A stretch of 20,940 nucleotides of DNA from an uncultured Corynebacterium sp. (GCF_902489365.1 NZ_CABTZR010000041.1:1-20940), one strand, 5' to 3'; positions 13,700 through 20,940 are shown, counted from the stretch's first letter. Notes: generated by a model not told the origin, from the letters alone. A program made the numbers and translations.

Positions 13700-14572
13700 A
13701 TGAATCTGGAGGATGTGCGCGGCGTTGTCGCCGTGGCGGACCATGGACTCGTCGGCGCGGCTGCCGACGCCCTCGGGCTCTCCCAATCCGCGCTGACCCG
13801 CCGCGTGCAGCGCATCGAGGCGGAAGTGGGGGCCAGCCTCTTCGAGCGCGGTGGCCGGCGCCTGCGGCTCAATGCCCGCGGCCAGGCATTCGTGGAACAA
13901 GCTCGGCGGATGCTTTTGTCGGAAGCCGCCGCGCGCGATGCCGTATCCCGGCTCATGGATCCGGAGCGCGGTACCGTGCGCCTCGACTTCATGCATTCGC
14001 TGGGCACGTGGATGGTCCCGGAACTGCTCAAGGCCTATCGTGCTCAACACCCGCACGTGGATATTCGCCTGCACCAGGGGGCGGCCCGGGAGTTGGTGGA
14101 AAGAGTAGCGGCCGGCGAGTCCGACCTAGCGCTGGTTGGTCCCCGCCCTACCACCCCCGGCCCGCTAGGGTGGCACCAGCTCAAGCTGCAACGACTGGGC
14201 CTGGCGGTCCCGGAAGGGCATTGGGCGGCAGGACAAGACAATGTGCGCATGGCAGATTTCCGCGACGAGCCCTTCATCGGCATGCTGCCGGGTTATGGAA
14301 CGCGCATGCTTCTGGATTCCCTGGCGAGTGAGGCCGGTTTTAGCCCCCGCCTGGTCTTCGAATCCATGGAGCTGACCACCGTGGCCGGTCTCGTGGCCGC
14401 CGGGCTGGGATCGGCCCTGCTGCCGCTTGATGACCCGTATCTGAAAGCCAGCAACCTCATTCCCATAGAGCCGGAGGCTTACCGCGAGCTGGGTTTGGTG
14501 TGGCGCGAGGGCGATGATGCCCCGCCGGTCGAGCACTTCAAGGATTTCGTCGTGGCACGCACCGCCGACTAG
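13700..14572 (+). CDS. LysR-type transcriptional regulator
   Basis: A 290-residue regulator. The winged HTH covers about residues 2-60: GLVGAAADALGLSQSALTRRVQRIEAEVGASLFERGGRRLRLNA is reduced here to its key features, namely Ala-Ala-Asp-Ala-Leu, SQSALTRRVQRIE and LFERGGR. The rest is a periplasmic-binding-fold effector domain with the GLGSALLPL motif near the end. The ATG at 13700 has GAGG upstream; a GTG at 13694 is the alternative. It probably controls the divergent MFS exporter and itself through the dyad at 13654-13683. Its TAG stop lies in a CTAG that also holds the stop of the convergent ArsA-like gene. Confidence 0.92.
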   Translation: MNLEDVRGVVAVADHGLVGAAADALGLSQSALTRRVQRIEAEVGASLFERGGRRLRLNARGQAFVEQARRMLLSEAAARDAVSRLMDPERGTVRLDFMHSLGTWMVPELLKAYRAQHPHVDIRLHQGAARELVERVAAGESDLALVGPRPTTPGPLGWHQLKLQRLGLAVPEGHWAAGQDNVRMADFRDEPFIGMLPGYGTRMLLDSLASEAGFSPRLVFESMELTTVAGLVAAGLGSALLPLDDPYLKASNLIPIEPEAYRELGLVWREGDDAPPVEHFKDFVVARTAD

Positions 14573-15543
14573 CTGCCGAAGGGGAGTTCGGCGGCCAGGG
14601 CGGCGAGCGCCTCCGGGGTGGAGACCTCGTGCGGCAGCCAAGGCAAGGTGTGCACCGGCTGGCCCGGCAGCTTCTCCGCGAGCAGCGCGAGGGCCGCATC
14701 CTCCGAGGTGCGGCGCTGCTGAAGAAACTGCTCTGTGCTTTCCGGAGTGCGACGGTTGACCAGTAGCCCGCCGCAGTGCACGCCATGGGAGGTGAGGTCC
14801 GCGAAGAACTCGGCGGTTTCCAGCACCGGGGTGCGATCCGCGGTGAGGATGAGGAAGAAGGACGTGGCGGCTTCGTCGGAAAGCACGGAGCGCAAACGCT
14901 CGAAGCGGCGGCGACGCTTGAGCAGCGTGGACCGTATCTCCTGGTTGCGGCGGTCCACCGGGTCCTGCGAGCTGGCGGATACAGCCTTCTCCGCTGAGGT
15001 CATGCCGCGCACCACCGCGCCGAACTTGTCGGATTTTTCGCGCCGCGCGAGCAGCCCATCGGTATACGCGGCCATGATTTCCGGCAGCGCCATGAGCCGC
15101 GAGGTGTGGCCGGAGGGCGCGGTATCGAAGATAATGTGCTCAAACCCTCCATCATCCTGCTGCTCTTCGATGAGCTGCGCGATGCGCTCCAGCATCGCCG
15201 CCTCATGAGTGCCGGGCGAGTGCCGCGCCAGGTCCACGTGCCGGTCGACCTCACGGTGGAGGCGTTCTGGCATGAAACGACGCATTTGCTTGGCGACGCC
15301 CTCCAGGTGCTCCTCCGTCGCCCGCGCCGGGTCGATCTCGATGACGCTTAAGTGGGGGCGGATGGTTGTGGGGGCGTCGCCAAGCGTGGTGCCAAAAATG
15401 TGCCCCAGGTTGTGCGCCGGGTCCGTGGATACCAGGAGGACGCGCCTGCCTTCCTGGGCCAGGCGCAGGGCGGTGGCGGTGGCCAGCGTGGTCTTACCCA
15501 CCCCGCCCTTGCCGCCGAAGAACATGATGGGAGCTAGCAGCAT
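14569..15543 (-). CDS. ArsA/Get3-family P-loop ATPase
   Basis: The 324-residue product has the deviant Walker A FFGGKGGVGKTT (residues 8-19) with the signature lysine of SIMIBI-class NTPases, switch I DPAHNLGHIF (41-50) and switch II FDTAPSGHTSRLMALP. ArsA relatives energise arsenite export or, as Get3, chaperone tail-anchored proteins. It is a single ATPase domain, unlike double-domain ArsA, lacks the clustered cysteines of arsenite-binding ArsA, and has no Get3 CxxC that I can see. No ars genes are nearby. It is the last gene of the cstA operon: its ATG overlaps the end of the Cys-Cys-tail gene by 10 bases. A role in serving that small protein or the transporter is inferred from this coupling. 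Confidence 0.88.
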   Translation of the reverse strand: MLLAPIMFFGGKGGVGKTTLATATALRLAQEGRRVLLVSTDPAHNLGHIFGTTLGDAPTTIRPHLSVIEIDPARATEEHLEGVAKQMRRFMPERLHREVDRHVDLARHSPGTHEAAMLERIAQLIEEQQDDGGFEHIIFDTAPSGHTSRLMALPEIMAAYTDGLLARREKSDKFGAVVRGMTSAEKAVSASSQDPVDRRNQEIRSTLLKRRRRFERLRSVLSDEAATSFFLILTADRTPVLETAEFFADLTSHGVHCGGLLVNRRTPESTEQFLQQRRTSEDAALALLAEKLPGQPVHTLPWLPHEVSTPEALAALAAELPFGS

Positions 15544-15791
15544 GAGATTCCGTTCAAGGGTGAGCGCTCCATGCCCATGCGCGTGTGCCAGGCGTGGAAA
15601 TCTTCGTACATCAGCGGCAGCAGCTCCAGGGTGTAGTAGCTGGCCGGATTCGGCAGGCCGAGGGCTTCCGAGAGGATGAGCAGCATGAAGAGATCGTCCT
15701 CCTCCTGCTGCGCCTTGGCGAAGGAACGCCGATAGGGCGCGGAGTAGAACTCGTCTAGACCGCGCCCAAAGGCCTTCAGTTTATCGAGCAT
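15534..15791 (-). CDS. Cory-CC-star protein, possible YbdD/YjiX analogue
   Basis: An 85-residue protein ending in Cys84-Cys85 directly before the stop, as in the corynebacterial family I recall as cory-CC-star. It begins MLDKLKAFGRGLDEFY, has a central acidic-then-hydrophobic helix (EEDDLFMLLILSEALGLP), and a tail with MYEDFHAWHTRMGM before the two cysteines. It starts within the last codons of cstA (11-base overlap, no ribosome site) and ends within the first codons of the ArsA-like gene, so it is translated by coupling. E. coli YbdD and YjiX, encoded next to cstA and btsT, are also short and end in Cys-Cys, with a similar YEEF motif near the tail. The role is unknown; metal or thiol chemistry at the tail is a reasonable guess. 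Confidence 0.85.
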   Translation of the reverse strand: MLDKLKAFGRGLDEFYSAPYRRSFAKAQQEEDDLFMLLILSEALGLPNPASYYTLELLPLMYEDFHAWHTRMGMERSPLNGISCC

Positions 15792-17487
15792 CGACCGGCA
15801 GGGGAGGCTCGATGTCTTCGTCCTTCCACACCACCTGCGGGGCCTTGCGCGCGCGGGAGATGGCGGCGATGGCCTCGGCGATGACCCAGATGGCGGCGAC
15901 GATAATGACGCCATCGATAAGGAGCAGCAGCCAGTTTCCGGCTTGGAACAGCGTCTTGAGCTGCAGCACCGCCGCCCACAGGGACATGACGGTGACGAAG
16001 AGCAGCGGTATGAGCACCGGCCAGGTCGGGCGGCGCAGCTGGGTGAGGATGACCACGATGATGGACAGCGTCAGGCCCGCCATGAGCTGGTTGGTGGTGC
16101 CGAAGAGCGGCCAGATGAGCATGCCGCCGGAGCCGTCGACACCGGTGGAGAAGGTCAGGCCCAAAGCGCAGCCGACGGCGATGATGGTGGCCACCAGACC
16201 GCTGATCTTGATGCCCATGAGCTCGGCGGCCTCGGAGACCACCATGCGCTGCAGGCGTACACCGGAGTCCATCGTCGTCGCGGCAAAAAGCACGGCCATG
16301 GTGGCCAGGATGGTGGCGGAGAGCGAGGTGGGGATTCCCAAACCTTGGTTCATGAGGGCACCGCCGCCCTGGACGAAGGCGCCGACGCCGCCGGCGTTCC
16401 ACTCGTTGTAGACGGCCTCCCAATCGGCGGCGGTCTTGAAACCGGATGTGGTGGCCACGATGGTGCCCAGCGCGAGGAGGCCCTCGCCCACGGCGCCGAA
16501 GTAGCCGACGAAGCGGGCATCGGTTTCCTTATCCAGCTGCTTGGAGGAGGTGCCGGAGCTCACCACGCCGTGGAAGCCGGAGACGGCGCCGCAGGCGATG
16601 GTGACGAAGAGCAGTGGGAAGATTCCAGGCGTGTTGTCCGGGACGTGATCCGACACGGTCGGCGCAACAATCACCGGGCGGGTGACGAGGAAGGAGCCGT
16701 AGAGGATGATGAGGCCGACGAAAAGCTGGAGGCCATTGATGTAGTCGCGCGGCTGCAGCAGGACCCACACCGGAAGCAAGGAGGCGATGAAAGCGTAGAC
16801 GAAGAGCAGGATGATCCATACGCCACGGTCCGGGATGCCCAGGACGGTTTCCGGCAGGGCCAGCGGGACGCGGTCACCGATGATCATCAGCGCGTAAAGG
16901 GCAGCGACGCCCACGATGGAGACGATGGTCAGGTTCCAGCGGAAACGGTAGATGGCCTGGCCGATGAGCAGGGCGACGAGGATGGCGCCCCAGGTGGGGA
17001 TGACGGCGGTGGGCGTGGAAATCAGCAGGTTGGAGATGACCACCGCGAAGGCCGCGTTGACCATGAGCAACAGCAGGAAGATCACGACGAGGAAGAGCGC
17101 GCGCCCGCGGGCGCCGATATAGCGCCCAGAGAGCGTACCGATGGACTGTCCGCGGTGGCGTTGGGAAGCCCACAGCGCGCCCAGGTCATGCATTCCGGCA
17201 AAGAAGACCGTGCCCAGCGTGACCCAGAGGAAGGCTGGCAGCCAACCCCAAATCACGGCGACGGCGGGGCCGATGATGGGTGCCGCACCCGCGACCGAGG
17301 TGAAGTGGTGGCCCCACAGCACGTATTTGTTAGTAGGGACGTAGTCGACGCCATCCTCCATGGTGTGGGAGGGCGTGGAGAAATTATCAGAGAGCTGATA
17401 CACCTTCGACGCAAGGAAGCGAGAGTACAGCAGGTAGCCCGCCACCATCATGGCGAGTCCTATAAAGACGAGAAGAAGTGAGTTCAC
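15781..17487 (-). CDS. cstA: CstA-family pyruvate/peptide transporter
   Basis: A carbon starvation protein A homologue of 568 residues with about 16 hydrophobic segments. Family motifs are clear: GHHFTSVAGAAPIIGPAVA near residue 60, FFAGMHDLGALWASQRHRGQS, and GFHGVVSSGTSSKQL in the middle. CstA and BtsT import pyruvate, and peptide uptake has also been reported. The length is at the short end for the family (E. coli about 700). The start is a GTG at 17487, preceded four bases earlier by AGGTGG. It heads a three-gene operon with overlaps of 11 and 10 bases. A GlxR-like site and a sequence able to pair with its ribosome site lie upstream, so carbon-source control is likely. Confidence 0.93.
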   Translation of the reverse strand: MNSLLLVFIGLAMMVAGYLLYSRFLASKVYQLSDNFSTPSHTMEDGVDYVPTNKYVLWGHHFTSVAGAAPIIGPAVAVIWGWLPAFLWVTLGTVFFAGMHDLGALWASQRHRGQSIGTLSGRYIGARGRALFLVVIFLLLLMVNAAFAVVISNLLISTPTAVIPTWGAILVALLIGQAIYRFRWNLTIVSIVGVAALYALMIIGDRVPLALPETVLGIPDRGVWIILLFVYAFIASLLPVWVLLQPRDYINGLQLFVGLIILYGSFLVTRPVIVAPTVSDHVPDNTPGIFPLLFVTIACGAVSGFHGVVSSGTSSKQLDKETDARFVGYFGAVGEGLLALGTIVATTSGFKTAADWEAVYNEWNAGGVGAFVQGGGALMNQGLGIPTSLSATILATMAVLFAATTMDSGVRLQRMVVSEAAELMGIKISGLVATIIAVGCALGLTFSTGVDGSGGMLIWPLFGTTNQLMAGLTLSIIVVILTQLRRPTWPVLIPLLFVTVMSLWAAVLQLKTLFQAGNWLLLLIDGVIIVAAIWVIAEAIAAISRARKAPQVVWKDEDIEPPLPVDAR

Positions 17488-17490
17488 AAA

Positions 17491-17582
17491 ACCACCTGAA
17501 GAGAGTCAATTGAGATGTCGCATCAACGTCGACTCGTCATTTGGGAGCAAGCCTGTAATACGCATCCACACGTGCAGGTGGT
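17491..17582 (-). promoter_or_regulatory. Complementary 8-mers that could hide the cstA ribosome site
   Basis: In the cstA mRNA sense, ACCACCTG (17582-17575) is the exact complement of CAGGTGGT (17498-17491), which contains the Shine-Dalgarno sequence of cstA. If the transcript starts upstream of 17582, the two could pair across 76 nt and reduce translation. Confidence 0.35.
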
Positions 17583-17597
17583 GTGAATTATGCCATA
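17582..17597 (-). promoter_or_regulatory. GlxR (CRP-type) binding-site candidate upstream of cstA
   Basis: TGTGAATTATGCCATA on the plus strand matches TGTGA-N2-TA-N2-TCACA with a perfect left half and centre and three of five bases in the right half. It lies 95-110 bp upstream of the cstA start. GlxR is the cAMP-responsive global regulator of corynebacterial carbon metabolism, which fits a carbon-starvation transporter. Confidence 0.5.
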
Positions 17598-17704
17598 GCT
17601 GTTTTGTGAAGGTGGGTTTAATTTCTAAATCTCTATAGGGAAAGTTGGGGCGGGTGGGGCAGAAGGGGGCGTAGCTCATCGCCGCTCACTGGCTGCAGGC
17701 GGAT

Positions 17705-17780
17705 GAAAACGCGAAACCGCGCCGAGCCTCAGTACAGAGGTCCCAGCGCGGTCGAAGCTATACGGCCTTAAAGGAGGCCG
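17705..17780 (-). terminator. Tandem hairpins terminating sodA
   Basis: On the minus strand, just after the sodA stop, CGGCCT and AGGCCG (17780-17763) form a first hairpin. Then ACCGCGC (17752-17746) pairs with GCGCGGT (17722-17716), with an inner CCTC/GAGG stem, followed by TTCGCGTTTTC. The second is the more terminator-like. Confidence 0.75.
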
Positions 17781-17786
17781 GAATGC

Positions 17787-18389
17787 TTACTTAGTGGCAG
17801 CAGCGTAACGCTCAGCAACGTCATCCCAGTTGAAGACGTTCCAGACAGCCTTAACGTAATCAGCCTTCACGTTCTTGTACTGGAGGTAGAAGGCGTGCTC
17901 CCACATATCCAGCATCAGCAGCGGGGTGAAGTTCACCGAGATGTTGCCCTGCTGATCGGTCAGCTGCTCAATAATCAGGCGACCAGCAACGTGGTCGTAG
18001 CCCAGAACTGCCCAACCGGAGCCCTGCAGGCCGGTAGCAACAGCGGAGAAGTGAGCCTTGAACTTCTCGAAGGAACCGAAGTCGCGGTTAATAGCCTCAG
18101 CCAGCTCGCCGGTCGGCTCGCCGCCACCGTTCGGGGAGAGGTTCTTCCAGAAGATGGAGTGGTTGGTGTGGCCACCCAGGTTGAAGGCAAGGTTCTTGGA
18201 CAGAGCGCGGATGGCGTCAGCGTTAGCCTCGCCGTTGCGCTGCTCCTCCAGAGCCTCGAGCGCAGCGTTAGCGCCAGCAACGTAGCCAGCGTGGTGCTTG
18301 GAGTGGTGCAGCTCCATGATCTCGGCGGAGATGTGCGGCTCCAGAGCGTCGTATGCGTAGTCGAGTTCCGGAAGTTCGTAAACAGCCAT
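17787..18389 (-). CDS. sodA: Superoxide dismutase, manganese type
   Basis: Converts superoxide to oxygen and hydrogen peroxide. The 200-residue protein has all metal ligands: His28 (LHHSKHH), His77 (TNHSIFW), Asp161 and His165 (DMWEHAFYLQY), plus the second-shell Tyr36 in HAGYV. The GGH ahead of TNHS is Mn-type, and Gln146 stands where the mycobacterial iron enzyme has His, so Mn is the likely metal. No signal peptide, so it is cytoplasmic. The ATG at 18389 is preceded by GAAAGGATG and begins with the expected MAVYELPELDY; an upstream in-frame ATG at 18452 would add an unrelated tail. Codon use is strongly biased, so it is probably abundant. It diverges from msrA, another oxidative-stress gene, across 163 bp. 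Confidence 0.96.
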   Translation of the reverse strand: MAVYELPELDYAYDALEPHISAEIMELHHSKHHAGYVAGANAALEALEEQRNGEANADAIRALSKNLAFNLGGHTNHSIFWKNLSPNGGGEPTGELAEAINRDFGSFEKFKAHFSAVATGLQGSGWAVLGYDHVAGRLIIEQLTDQQGNISVNFTPLLMLDMWEHAFYLQYKNVKADYVKAVWNVFNWDDVAERYAAATK

Positions 18390-18552
18390 TTGTGTCATCC
18401 TTTCTTTGGGGTACGAGGCCCCATGGTAGGGCGCGGATGAGGATTTGGCCACAATATTTTTTTAATGGGAACCACCGTGAACGAAAACCTGGATTGTGGG
18501 CAGCGCAGCGGAGTATAAGGGGAGGACAGAACTAAGCGAAGGAGAATCCTGC

Positions 18553-19203
18553 ATGTTTCTTTTCAAGCCAGAGCCCAAGCTGGTGGCAGCGGAGGACGCC
18601 CTTCCCGGGCGCGCCGAGCCCGTCTTGGACAACCCGCAGCCCCACGCGGTCCTGGGCACTCCGATAACCGGCCCGTGGAAAGAGGGACAGAAATCCCTCA
18701 TCATTGCCATCGGTTGTTTCTGGGGCGCGGAGAAGATGTTCTGGGAAACTGAGGGCGTGGAGTCCACGTCCGTGGGCTATGCGGGCGGCACCACGCCTAA
18801 CCCGACCTACTACGAGGTCTGCCGTGGGCTGACCAACCACGCGGAGGCGGTGCAGATTACCTATGACCCGCAGCGTGTGCGCCTGCGAGACTTAGTGGTC
18901 AAGGCTCTGGAGGCCCACGATCCGACTCAGGGCTTCCGCCAGGGCAACGATGTCGGCACGCAGTACCGCTCGGCGTTCTACCCAGAGACCGAGGAGGAGC
19001 GCCACGAGATCCAGCAGCTCGTGGATTCCTACGCGGCCAAGCTTGTCGACGCCGGCTTCGGCGCCACCACCACCGAAGTCACCCTCCTCAGCGAGACAGA
19101 CTCGGGAGAGTATTACCTGGCCGAGGACGAGCACCAGCAGTACCTGCACAAGGTGCCCAACGGTTACTGCCCGCACCACAGCACCGGCGTCAAGTGCGGC
19201 TAG
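18553..19203 (+). CDS. msrA: Peptide methionine-S-sulfoxide reductase A
   Basis: Reduces methionine-S-sulfoxide in oxidised proteins. The 216-residue product has the catalytic GCFWGAE motif with Cys55, the family's GYAGGTTPNPTYYEV stretch, and EAVQITYDP. Two resolving cysteines, Cys206 and Cys215, lie in the tail YCPHHSTGVKCG, so it is probably recycled by thioredoxin or mycoredoxin. The N-terminal 47 residues are the extension usual in actinobacterial and E. coli MsrA. The ATG at 18553 has AAGGAG at 18539-18544; the frame's earlier ATG at 18496 lacks one. The gene is divergent from sodA and convergent with the hydrolase gene 24 bp away. Confidence 0.95.
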   Translation: MFLFKPEPKLVAAEDALPGRAEPVLDNPQPHAVLGTPITGPWKEGQKSLIIAIGCFWGAEKMFWETEGVESTSVGYAGGTTPNPTYYEVCRGLTNHAEAVQITYDPQRVRLRDLVVKALEAHDPTQGFRQGNDVGTQYRSAFYPETEEERHEIQQLVDSYAAKLVDAGFGATTTEVTLLSETDSGEYYLAEDEHQQYLHKVPNGYCPHHSTGVKCG

Positions 19204-19235
19204 CTCGGTGAGCGCGCGGGCGCGCGGCTAGAGCT
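19202..19235. terminator. Hairpin spanning the stops of msrA and the hydrolase gene
   Basis: AGCTC (19202-19206) pairs with GAGCT (19231-19235), enclosing a GC-only stem GCGCG/CGCGC. It includes both convergent stop codons and has no T run, so it is at best an imperfect bidirectional terminator. Confidence 0.4.
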
Positions 19236-20940
19236 GCTTGCGCACGTGCGTCCGAAAGTCGGAAGGTTTGTTGAGCTGGTCGCGCTCCACGAAGGCCCGC
19301 ATACGCTCGGCGAGCTCCGGGGTGAGCTGGGTTCGCGTTTGGGATCCGAGGACGGAATCCCAGTACCAGAAGGTTTCCTCAAAGTAGTTGTGGCCGTGGC
19401 CGCCCGGCACGTTGAGCGAGTTGATCTGGTCCAGCGCTACCTGCCAGAAGGTGATGAACGGGTGCCAGCGCAGATTTTTAAAAGTATCTGCGTACAAGGT
19501 CTGTGGGGTTGGCTCGTGGATCCAGTTCGGGCGGGCATAGATGAGCTTGCTGTCCCACCACACGATGGCATCGGAAGCATGCTGTCCCACCGCCACGCGC
19601 GGGCGCTCCCAGGGGCCATAGGGTTCGCCGAAGGCATCGTGTTCCATGTGGGCGGGGACTGCGGCGAAGCGGAGGTGCCGGCCGCCGTCGATAAGCGGCA
19701 GGCGTTCTAAGGAGCCGCGTTCACGGTGAAGGCGCCGCATGAAGCTGGTCATCCGAGGCGGCCCAGTGAACACCGCACCATCGCAGGCGTCGAGCAGTTC
19801 CTCGAGCGTCTCGTAGTTTTCCACGATGGCATAACAGCCTAAGGACTCGCCGCTTAAGTACAGCTTGGGGCGGTTATCCTCCGGGAGGAGCTCAAGGCGG
19901 GCATGAACGGCGGCGATGAGCTCGCGCGCAAAAGTGCGGGAGAGGTTCTTGTCCACCAGGTAGGAAAACATGGAGGGCAGGTAGTCGAATTGCAGGGCCA
20001 CGGTGGCGCAATTGCCGCGTGTGAGGAATTCATAGCCGCTGACCGAATAATTGTTGATCCAGCCTGAGCCGGAGGGCATCTGCAGCACGATCGTGTCGCG
20101 GTGGAACGCACCCGTGCGGTCCATCTCCGCCACCGCGTGGCGAGCGGCGGCATGCGGACCACGGCCGCGGATGAGACCGATGTAAATACGGATCGGCTCG
20201 TGGGCGCGTTCGAAGTGCATGACCTCTTTGATGTCCTGGGCGCGTGGGCCGCGGTCGAGGAAGGCCCTGCCTTGGGAGCCGACGGCCGTCCACGGCTCGT
20301 GGGACCAGGGGCTTCCCGAGCGTTCCGGCTCCCAGGGCATCGCGGAGCCTGGGTACACCAACTTATTGAGGGCCAGACCTTGGATGGAGGCCCTGCGGAG
20401 CAGCCGGCGCCAGACCATGCGGTCGCTGACCATGGCCGCAGCCAAGCCAACCACGCCGCCGGCGAGCGGCCACGCTATCCACCTGGGCAGCCAGCGCTGC
20501 ACCTGGCGGGATAGCTGGGTGACGGCGATCTGCGCTGCTTCCCCGACGATGAGCAAGGCGCCGTAGCCCGCGGTGCCCACCACCATGCCCAGCGCTGCGG
20601 ACTGGGGGCCGCGGTCATTGAGTTTGCTCACGAGGCGGGCTTGTTCTGATTGGTTGCGCAGGGAGCGTATGCCCGCGATGAATGTTCCGATCCCAAGCAG
20701 GTAGTAGGAATAGCGCCGGGTGGTGGGGCCCACGTGGTCCTGGGGGCGTCGCCCAGCGAGGCGGAGCCCGCGCTTGGCGGCGAAGGCTGCGGTGGTGGCG
20801 GCGAGGTGGCCAGCGCCTTGGCCGATGGCTACGTTGGCGGCGGTGACCCACCAGGGGCGTGGCAATAGCGACGGGGAGACGGCGGCCCAGGTTGCTACCT
20901 CCGCGCCGAAGATCCCGGCCCACATATTCTGCGGCAGGCG
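19228..20940 (-). CDS. Membrane-anchored alpha/beta hydrolase (Abhydrolase_9 type), 5' end outside window
   Basis: At least 570 codons. From the first Met in the window (20925) the N-terminal part to about residue 175 has four or five hydrophobic helices, then a cytoplasmic or periplasmic alpha/beta hydrolase domain. The nucleophile elbow is LSGESLG with Ser361, preceded by an oxyanion-region MPSGSGW and followed by HGHNYF near the C-terminus as the likely His end. This two-part layout fits the actinobacterial Abhydrolase_9 proteins with their N-terminal membrane domain. The substrate is unknown; lipid or cell-envelope esters are plausible. The five codons before the first Met are open and encode RLPQN, so the real start probably lies beyond 20940. 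It is convergent with msrA. Confidence 0.85.
   Translation of the reverse strand, partial: RLPQNMWAGIFGAEVATWAAVSPSLLPRPWWVTAANVAIGQGAGHLAATTAAFAAKRGLRLAGRRPQDHVGPTTRRYSYYLLGIGTFIAGIRSLRNQSEQARLVSKLNDRGPQSAALGMVVGTAGYGALLIVGEAAQIAVTQLSRQVQRWLPRWIAWPLAGGVVGLAAAMVSDRMVWRRLLRRASIQGLALNKLVYPGSAMPWEPERSGSPWSHEPWTAVGSQGRAFLDRGPRAQDIKEVMHFERAHEPIRIYIGLIRGRGPHAAARHAVAEMDRTGAFHRDTIVLQMPSGSGWINNYSVSGYEFLTRGNCATVALQFDYLPSMFSYLVDKNLSRTFARELIAAVHARLELLPEDNRPKLYLSGESLGCYAIVENYETLEELLDACDGAVFTGPPRMTSFMRRLHRERGSLERLPLIDGGRHLRFAAVPAHMEHDAFGEPYGPWERPRVAVGQHASDAIVWWDSKLIYARPNWIHEPTPQTLYADTFKNLRWHPFITFWQVALDQINSLNVPGGHGHNYFEETFWYWDSVLGSQTRTQLTPELAERMRAFVERDQLNKPSDFRTHVRKQL

Larger units (their letters stand above)
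17488..17786 (-). other. cstA leader and sodA 3' region
   Basis: A 299-bp gap without a gene. Reading leftward it holds two hairpins after sodA (17763-17780 and 17716-17752), an AT-rich part near 17600-17640, a GlxR-like site (17582-17597), an 8-base sequence complementary to the cstA ribosome site (17582-17575), and the ribosome site itself (17497-17492). Confidence 0.6.

Noticed and set aside
14569..15543. Arsenic-resistance locus based on the ArsA homology
   Set aside because: No arsB, arsC or ArsR-type gene nearby, single ATPase domain and no clustered cysteines; the gene is translationally tied to the cstA operon instead.
15943..17481. Plus-strand open frame of 512 codons opposite cstA
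   Set aside because: It is a shadow of the GC-rich cstA codons: its product is a monotonous Gly/Asp/His/Glu/Arg mix without domains, while the minus strand encodes a clear CstA.
1..20940. CRISPR arrays, insertion sequences, phage genes, tRNA or rRNA
   Set aside because: No regularly spaced repeats, transposase or integrase motifs, or recognisable RNA gene were seen on either strand by eye.

Overview
The window reads as a chromosomal segment of a Corynebacterium (Actinobacteria). Reasons: GC-rich coding DNA with the genus's codon use; an Lsr2-type nucleoid protein; a class E sortase; the Cys-Cys-ending small protein seen beside ArsA in corynebacteria; and many genes with a TANNNT -10 box 6 to 8 nt before the start codon and no Shine-Dalgarno, the pattern of leaderless transcripts. 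I see no phage, insertion sequence, CRISPR array, tRNA or rRNA. The species cannot be read from the window.

Left third (1-5859): an intergenic region with short repeats, a small secreted protein (-), an RluA-family pseudouridine synthase (-), then rightward an unusually well-coded 46-residue small protein and a tandem-domain universal stress protein. A GlsB/YeaQ-type stress membrane protein and a TetR regulator with a clear operator follow. A second-type YidC/Oxa1 insertase (-) meets the TetR gene tail to tail. A class E sortase is translationally coupled to a 50-residue membrane protein.

Middle (5879-11171): a lipoprotein (-) lies head to head with a NarL-type two-component pair (kinase, regulator). 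Next come Lsr2 (-), a very basic DUF6474-like protein (-), and a TM0106-like protein with a degenerate RecB part and a DEDDy exonuclease signature. A 96-bp imperfect palindrome closes this block.

Right (11174-20940): a polytopic membrane protein and an MFS exporter (both -), divergent from a LysR regulator. Then comes the overlapping operon cstA, Cys-Cys-tail protein, ArsA-like ATPase (-), whose leader has a GlxR-like site. sodA (-) and msrA (+), two oxidative-stress genes, diverge. The window ends inside a two-domain membrane alpha/beta hydrolase (-).

The most interesting points are two. (1) The operon transporter / Cys-Cys-tail small protein / SIMIBI-class NTPase has the same layout as E. 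coli btsT-yjiX-yjiA with unrelated or distant parts. (2) At two places divergent genes have start codons that overlap in one CATG, each with a candidate leaderless -10 box inside the other gene's first codons.
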